From positions 1-11,754 of the forward strand of contig WAPZ01000477.1 in the NCBI GenBank assembly GCA_015520535.1: a stretch of 11,754 nucleotides of DNA, in the 5' to 3' direction. This document shows positions 7,197-11,754 of the stretch, one piece after another. A model generated the notes under the pieces. It was not told where the DNA came from. It searched no databases and saw only the letters and a program-made list of their open reading frames with translations. Position 1 is the first letter of the stretch. Each line of letters starts with the position of its first letter. Source of the DNA: Candidatus Heimdallarchaeota archaeon. GTDB lineage: Archaea; Asgardarchaeota; Heimdallarchaeia; Hodarchaeales; S146-22. A program made the translations under genes and the position numbers.

Positions 7197-8793
7197 TATT
7201 TTCTCCAATTTCGTTTAAAGCAAATTCTGGATAAAAGCGCAATAATTCTAACATGTCAAAGTAGGGAGTAATATTGTTTTCAAACAATTCTCTTTCATAT
7301 TGATGCCCCTCGATAACAGGTAAATTTAAACCGCGATATTCCAAATCCTGCACAAATTCCCGTCGGGCATCTTTGGATCTGGTCAGCACTGAACGTAAAT
7401 CGGCAAGTTTGTTTTTGGGAAAATTCTTCTTGAGTTGCCATGCTTTCGTCAGCATCATATCCAATCCCAATTCATCGAACGGTTTTTTAGGAACAACCTT
7501 CAGCGGGCGATAGAGCAGATACTCGTCAGCTTTTCCATTATTTTCCCGTGGATCAAATCCAAAAAATCGTTTACGAATATATTTGAGTGAACCGGCAACG
7601 CCTCCCATGGAAACATGAAAATCCAAAAAGGAAGCGGATTCATCTATTTTTTTTCTTCGTGCTTTTGCATTTGCGCAAAGTTCTTCTGCCAACCAGTAGG
7701 CACGATAAAACGGATATTTTGTTTTGACAATTGAGATGCCGGCGCAGGCGGTTAGTTTTTTTCCGTTCAATTTTGTCTTTTCAAATTCTTCTATAAAAAT
7801 TTTCGCAAAATAAATTCCCAACCGGGCATCGCAGACAAAAGTGACATCATCACCACCCAAGATAATAGGGCGAATGGGCAGCACGCTTTTACCATCTTCT
7901 TGTGGACCCGGGCTTGCATTGCCAAAACCGAGAGAAGCCATAATATCATCATAGCGTTCCACTGTTAGTTTGATTATTCTCTCAAAAGCGATTTGTGTAG
8001 TTCCATTTATTGTCTTTGAAAGAGTGCGCATATACGATAAGCTATCCGCTTCTTTAAAAAGCTTGCCCACATCATTTCCATCGATATGAACGATTGCGAT
8101 ATGGCTATCTTCACCATGAACACCGCCTAGCTTGTCCAATTCGGTTGTAAAAGTGTATTTATCTTGTAGCAAAGCTTGGTATTTGAACTGGATTTCTTGT
8201 TTTGAACTGTCAGCAGCTTCAATCCGGGCATTTACATCAGCAGACACATAGTCCTTAATATCAGAATTATAAATTTCAGCCGAAAGCTCACTTCGTGCAC
8301 ATTCGGCGGTTATTCCGTGCCGGGGAAGTAAGGTGAGCGGTACATAACGACTCTTATTTCTTCTTAATTGGATAAAGAGTGAATTTAGTGCGGTTTTAAA
8401 CTGATTAGGGTCTTTTGGAAATTTTTCGATAGCAATAGCCGTAGTTATACCAGGTGCCTGTATCAGCAATATTTTGGTCCAAACTTCAATGAATTGTTTT
8501 GCCTGACTTTCTTGTTGAAAGAACAATAATGCATTACCGCCTCCGATATAACCGATTTCTACTCCATTGGCACATTCCGGAACATCGGCGTTCGAATTTT
8601 CCCACTCATACAAATGTTGTTTTTCTTCCTCTGAGGTACTTTTTGCAACTTTGCTGAGTGCTTCTGCCAGATAGGAATCGTAAATTTGTTCAACCAGAAA
8701 CGAAGCGCCTAAATTCTCTTTCAACTTGTTGCTTCTGAAAATATAATTTTGTATGGAAACCGTATCCAGTAAAACCGCATAACACTCATTCAT
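7189..8793 (-). CDS. cas10: Compact Cas10 with intact GGDD cyclase motif and no HD domain
   Basis: This 534-residue protein is the type III signature subunit. It opens directly with the first palm region, VSIQNYIFRSNKLKENLGAS (12-31), without the N-terminal HD nuclease of typical Csm1 or Cmr2. GYIGGGNALLFF (81-92) fits the degenerate first palm. HIAIVHIDGNDVGKLF (231-246) opens the second palm, and LGGDDVTFVCDA (312-323) holds the complete GGDD catalytic motif (313-316), followed by TACAGISIVKTKYPFYRAYWLAE (split 348-359 and 360-370). By family knowledge GGDD Cas10 makes cyclic oligoadenylates from ATP when target RNA is bound. Lack of HD means no Cas10-mediated DNA cutting is expected. An AAAGGAGA Shine-Dalgarno precedes the ATG, and the gene lies 26 bases after the CARF gene, the natural receiver of its signal. 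Confidence 0.93.
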   Translation of the reverse strand: MNECYAVLLDTVSIQNYIFRSNKLKENLGASFLVEQIYDSYLAEALSKVAKSTSEEEKQHLYEWENSNADVPECANGVEIGYIGGGNALLFFQQESQAKQFIEVWTKILLIQAPGITTAIAIEKFPKDPNQFKTALNSLFIQLRRNKSRYVPLTLLPRHGITAECARSELSAEIYNSDIKDYVSADVNARIEAADSSKQEIQFKYQALLQDKYTFTTELDKLGGVHGEDSHIAIVHIDGNDVGKLFKEADSLSYMRTLSKTINGTTQIAFERIIKLTVERYDDIMASLGFGNASPGPQEDGKSVLPIRPIILGGDDVTFVCDARLGIYFAKIFIEEFEKTKLNGKKLTACAGISIVKTKYPFYRAYWLAEELCANAKARRKKIDESASFLDFHVSMGGVAGSLKYIRKRFFGFDPRENNGKADEYLLYRPLKVVPKKPFDELGLDMMLTKAWQLKKNFPKNKLADLRSVLTRSKDARREFVQDLEYRGLNLPVIEGHQYERELFENNITPYFDMLELLRFYPEFALNEIGENNE

Positions 8794-8819
8794 AAAGTGT
8801 TCTCCTTTTATAAAAACAT

Positions 8820-9890
8820 TTAATCAAACACAAATTCTTCGATTTTGCGTAGATATAATGCCTCATTTCGTAAATCATCTATTCCCAACACCAGAATGTT
8901 TTCCTGGTTTCTGCCTGTTTCGTAAATCAATTCCTGTTGTAAAAGCCTGGTTTGATTCCTGTTAGATCGCGTGATAAGTATCGCTCTCGCTTCATCGCCT
9001 CCTATTTGCCTTGTTCTTAAAATGACTTCAAATCCTTTGTTTTTGCAGGAGTCCTTTTTAAAGGATACAGTAGATGAAATTCCCGTAAGGTGGTAGCCAT
9101 TAAGCAGGATGATATCCATTTCAAAATGTGTATTCCAATGCGGTTTTTTAATCTCCCAGTTGTGCAGAATGCTTTTATCCCCATTCATTCCAGCGCCAAA
9201 TCTGTCTTTTAATTTATTTTTCAGATAAACCTCAAAAGGCTTGCCATCTTTTTCGTTCATGGAATGAGTCCTTGGATCGGAGATATATTTTTGATAGGCT
9301 TGGAAGGCTTGTGCTTCATCAATATCATCTTTATCTTCATTTGTCCGTTGAAAACCATGTAAACCAATTAAGTCTGCAAACTCCAATTTTACAACCTGCC
9401 GTAAATCATCCACAACAACTCCGTACTCATCTACTACCAGCCTGAAATTATTGGCATCCAGATAAGAAAAGGCCTGCTTTTTATTCCACTTCGATTCTTG
9501 AAGACAATGATAGATATGCGTTGCCATGGCTTTGGTACCGCCGGTATAATTCAGATGGAAGGAATCATCTCGCTGCCATTTGCGGAGCATCTTCTGTTCA
9601 ATCTCTCTGCGGATGGCATTGGCATCGCTTACATCAGAGAGTGAAACTTTTTGCAGTGGAAAGTTCAGTTGTGGATGGTGGCCTGCCCAAATTTTTCGCA
9701 GCAAGGCTTCCAGATTGGTAGCCTGCTCCAGCGTACTTGCTTGTAATGCGTTCCTTTCCGAATGAACCAGCCAGATGGTTTGCAATTGGGTGTTTGTCTG
9801 AAGAAAAAAATCAGCGACCACAAAATTGGGCAATGGGTTGGTACCGATTAACAGAACAAGATGTTTAATATTAATCTGAGATGGATTCAT
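8820..9890 (-). CDS. CARF-domain effector with Card1/Can2-like (DUF1887) nuclease domain
   Basis: This 356-residue protein is the first gene of the operon. Residues 1-165 look like a CARF fold: a first strand and loop VLLIGTNPLPNFVVADFF (12-29) and the ligand-loop signature NYTGGTKAMATHIYH (114-128), typical of Card1 and related cyclic-oligoadenylate sensors. Residues 215-340 resemble a PD-(D/E)xK nuclease: KPFEVYLKNKL (217-227), FEMDIILLNG (256-265) with D259, and a helix KNKGFEVILRTRQIGGDEARA (split 283-292 and 293-302). The expected E-x-K after the D strand is absent: the strand reads TGISSTVS (269-276), with lysines at 278, 279 and 283 instead. Binding a Cas10-made cyclic oligoadenylate should activate it to cut nucleic acid. 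An AAAAGGG Shine-Dalgarno sits about ten bases before the ATG. Confidence 0.85.
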   Translation of the reverse strand: MNPSQINIKHLVLLIGTNPLPNFVVADFFLQTNTQLQTIWLVHSERNALQASTLEQATNLEALLRKIWAGHHPQLNFPLQKVSLSDVSDANAIRREIEQKMLRKWQRDDSFHLNYTGGTKAMATHIYHCLQESKWNKKQAFSYLDANNFRLVVDEYGVVVDDLRQVVKLEFADLIGLHGFQRTNEDKDDIDEAQAFQAYQKYISDPRTHSMNEKDGKPFEVYLKNKLKDRFGAGMNGDKSILHNWEIKKPHWNTHFEMDIILLNGYHLTGISSTVSFKKDSCKNKGFEVILRTRQIGGDEARAILITRSNRNQTRLLQQELIYETGRNQENILVLGIDDLRNEALYLRKIEEFVFD

Positions 9891-10534
9891 TTTATTTTTT
9901 CCCTTTTAATGTGCAATTCCTTTATTGGTGAAAGGGTTTATTATTTTAATTGGTTCTAACGAAATTCGCTAACCGGGGCGGCAGAGGTAAGTGTCGGTTC
10001 CGGTTGAGCGTCTTTATTATTTATTGAGCAGCGATTTCACCCGGCACGAACGCAGGATGAAGGTGAATGTATTTTCCACTGTGAAAGAAGCCAGCAATTT
10101 TCAACCGCACCGGTTATCTTCTAAAATGCGTTTCATTTTTAAAAAACCTCAGGACGCCAAAGCGTTATTAGTCTTTCTTTAATTTTAGAAAATTTAAAAA
10201 ACAATTTGAAAAGATCAAAATATTCACTGTCTGGTAATTTGTTTTTTCGCTTTGGAGCTTCATAGAACACTTCCGAAGCCAAGTCAAACAACAACGTTTT
10301 TTATCCATATATTTCTTTAAAATTGTTGTTTCAAAGTAAGTAAATTATTAACGGAGCACTGTAAATTTTAGTGTTGCAATTTAGAAGGAAATCAATTAGG
10401 GTATCCCTTCCGGAGAGGAAAAAAGCGGTAGAGATAACCACAGCATCAATTATATACGCAAAATTTAAATTATCGAGGTTTTAGATCAAGCAAATAGAAG
10501 AGTAAAATCTATCCGAATTCATAAATAATAACCA
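9891..10534. other. Gene-free, AT-rich stretch upstream of the cas operon; no CRISPR repeats seen
   Basis: This stretch of about 640 bases separates the operon start from the right-hand transposase remnant. It must contain the operon promoter, but I see no convincing -35/-10 pair on the minus strand. A 63-codon plus-strand frame from a GTG at 9991 to 10182 has poor start context and no recognisable family, so I do not call it a gene. I looked for regularly spaced 25-40 base repeats and found none. Two inverted repeats stand out: one at 9967-10010 (listed separately) and a weak one with nine-base arms AAACAACAA (10286-10294) and TTGTTGTTT (10323-10331). Bases 9960-10150 look richer in G+C than 10150-10530, so the stretch may be a patchwork. 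Confidence 0.6.
9967..10010. repeat. Imperfect inverted repeat upstream of the cas operon
   Basis: The arm CGCTAACCGG (9967-9976) pairs with CCGGTTGAGCG (10000-10010) over ten base pairs with one bulged G, around a 23-base loop. It lies 77-120 bases upstream of the first cas start codon. On the plus strand a T-rich run follows (TCTTTATTATTTATT), which is loosely terminator-like, but no gene precedes it. On the minus strand it could lie within or before the operon leader. Function unknown. Confidence 0.4.
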
Positions 10535-11584
10535 TTATCTTGCTTGCAATTCACAAGGGAGGTTGAGACAACTATCAAGCACTACCGATTTAAACCGAAA
10601 TGACTTCACCAGCCTTACTCTGGGTAGGTGATGTTTCAGGATTTCGGCCGGAACCCGTTGATCTATGTAACGCTTATTCGGCATCCGGTTAACACAGAGC
10701 CTATCGGTATAGCGTTTTTCCGGGAATTGTTGTTCAAACGGATAGCCTTCAACGGGATAGAATTCTTCTCCAACGATCCGGAGAAAAGCTTCTCCAGCGC
10801 CGTTAAATGGGCTGCATCCGGGTGGAATTTCACAGGTGTTATCTTGCAACTATACAGCACCCGTTGAAACAGCGAAGGCAAAAGGATTTTCACAATTTTT
10901 AACACTAATGGGTCATACGAATTCACTTTCATTATCGTTCCGGATACGGGAACGGCTTAAGTCCACGCCGCAACGCTTGAGGTGAGCAATCAGCAGATGG
11001 GCACAGAGGGGGGATGGAGGCTGGGGTTTTCCTGAACCAAACGGATGGAACAGTCTCCTGGGTGGTGTACCGACATCGAGCGAAACTGTTGAGAATATAG
11101 AGTAAGCCATTGGGAATATCGGTAAGCTTTTTAACATCAATTGGGATCATTTCAAGAGCCTTTTGTACTTAATCACTTTTTTTCGATACCGTTTTGGTTG
11201 ATAGACACATTCGCCAGACCGGATCATCTCATGGCATTGCAGGATGCGATAAACGGTTCCGGCCGAATCGAAAAACGACGATCCTTCTTGAATACGCAGC
11301 AGCACCAAATTAGGGGACTGACGACGGATGGCCAGAATAGTATCTCCCATTGTCTTCGGCAGCTGGTGCAGATGGTACTTCGGGACGCGGAAACGCTCGT
11401 TAAGCCCCTCAATGCTTTCTTCGTAACAGCGCTTCAGCCACTTGTAGACCGTTTTGCGGGTCGTGCCAAAGGCGCGCGCAGTCTTTGAAACCCCTTCCTG
11501 TAAGGCCATTTCTACCATTTTTCGGTGCAATTCAAATGAATTTTTCATATATTTCTTCATCCAATTAAATCTTAATGCGGTCAT
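10535..11584 (-). pseudogene. Degraded HTH/DDE transposase (IS481-like or relative), right flank
   Basis: Reading from 11584, an ATG with an excellent GGAGGAG Shine-Dalgarno starts a helix-turn-helix N-terminus (GVSKTARAFGTTRKTVYKWLK), followed by GLNERFRVPK. The frame stops at 11147-11149. One base away the next frame continues with MIPIDVKKLTDIPNG, carrying the first DDE aspartate. A further shift between about 10980 and 11050 leads to CAHLLIAHLKRCGVD and then NDNESEF, the second aspartate region. In the frame that follows there are in-frame stops at 10913-10915 and 10850-10852. The end is clear: PPGCSPFNGAGEAFLR with the likely third catalytic residue, GEEFYPVEGYP, VPAEILK and VVLD, stopping at 10535. 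All motifs are in the right order but in broken frames, so the gene is dead. IS481-like is my best family guess. The left-flank remnant is its homologue. Confidence 0.8.
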
Positions 11585-11646
11585 GGCTTTCTCCTCCGTT
11601 TTTCTTCTATTTTGGGGGAGAAAGCCTATTTTTTCAAGAGAAACTT

Positions 11647-11695
11647 TGAGCTTCAACAGCTCGTTTCGCTACGCTTCACTCGCTGTTGAAGCTCA
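11647..11695. repeat. 14-bp perfect inverted repeat upstream of the transposase remnant
   Basis: TGAGCTTCAACAGC (11647-11660) is perfectly complementary to GCTGTTGAAGCTCA (11682-11695), with a 21-base loop. It lies 63-111 bases upstream of the transposase start codon. It could be a palindromic element in the transposon's 5' end, a transcription-blocking hairpin that protects the transposase gene from outside readthrough, or an unrelated REP-like palindrome. There is no long T run directly after it on the minus strand, so an intrinsic terminator in the transposase direction is not well supported. Confidence 0.6.
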
Positions 11696-11754
11696 TCCCA
11701 CTGGCTGTCATTTAACCTCTTTATCTTGATTAACTGTATACTTTCTTTTGATAC

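Noticed and set aside
7197..7208. TTG start four codons upstream for the small Cas7
   Set aside because: It would lie on top of the GGAG ribosome-binding site that is correctly spaced for the ATG at 7196.
9891..9960. TAAAAT as a -10 box for the cas operon
   Set aside because: No acceptable -35 element lies about 17 bases upstream, and AT-rich DNA gives such matches by chance.
9967..10010. Possible integron attC-like site
   Set aside because: The imperfect palindrome with one bulged base is suggestive, but no pair of conserved RYYYAAC and GTTRRRY core sites fits both arms and there is no cassette or integrase.
9991..10182. Plus-strand 63-codon frame from a GTG
   Set aside because: No recognisable domain, poor start context, and it overlaps the imperfect inverted repeat in the operon's upstream region; it looks like chance.
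9891..10534. Possible CRISPR array or leader upstream of the operon
   Set aside because: No direct repeats of CRISPR length or spacing are present; the nine-base inverted repeat at 10286-10331 is too short and occurs once.
11585..11656. Upstream start for the transposase N-terminus at 11656
   Set aside because: The ATG at 11584 has a GGAGGAG site at ideal spacing; the extra 24 residues have no transposase character and overlap that site.

Overview
The window carries an accessory immunity locus: a seven-gene type III CRISPR-Cas effector operon, closest to subtype III-D, all on the minus strand from 9890 down to 201. It is bordered on both sides by decayed remnants of one transposase family. 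The DNA is bacterial in character: AT-leaning (about 40% G+C by eye), with strong purine-rich Shine-Dalgarno sites (AAGGAG, GGAGG) before nearly every gene and short overlaps between genes. Good Shine-Dalgarno sites argue against a typical Bacteroidota host. A thermophile- or sediment-associated phylum such as Calditrichota or KSB1-like bacteria is possible, but this is only a guess.

Layout, in transcription order (right to left). 9890-8820 is a CARF-domain protein with a Card1/Can2-like nuclease domain, a predicted cyclic-oligoadenylate-activated effector. 8793-7189 is a compact Cas10 with an intact GGDD cyclase motif and no N-terminal HD nuclease. 7196-6540 is a single-domain Cas7 (Csm3-like). 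6552-5029 is Csx10 (Cas5 group) with a long helical C-terminal extension. 5042-3639 is a tandem Cas7-Cas7 protein. 3649-3059 is Csx19-like. 3047-201 is a 948-residue fusion of a TIGR03986-type RAMP protein to an ABC/SMC-like AAA ATPase.

How the genes work together (inference from family knowledge). Csx10, the Cas7 domains and the RAMP part of the fusion should build a crRNA-guided backbone that binds RNA and probably cuts it. Target binding would switch on Cas10 to make cyclic oligoadenylates, which the CARF nuclease would sense. The ATPase fused to a backbone-like RAMP protein suggests a second effector arm tethered to the complex. No CRISPR array, cas6, cas1 or cas2 and no separate cas11 gene are visible, so crRNAs must come from elsewhere and the small subunit may be the Csx10 extension.

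Flanks. Bases 1-200 encode, on the plus strand, the C-terminal end of a DDE transposase that runs off the window. A homologous but more decayed transposase lies on the minus strand at 10535-11584. The two face inward, toward the cas operon. The ATPase reading frame stops seven residues after its switch histidine, exactly where the left transposon remnant begins, so the insertion probably clipped its C-terminus. The 9891-10534 stretch has no convincing gene and no CRISPR repeats.
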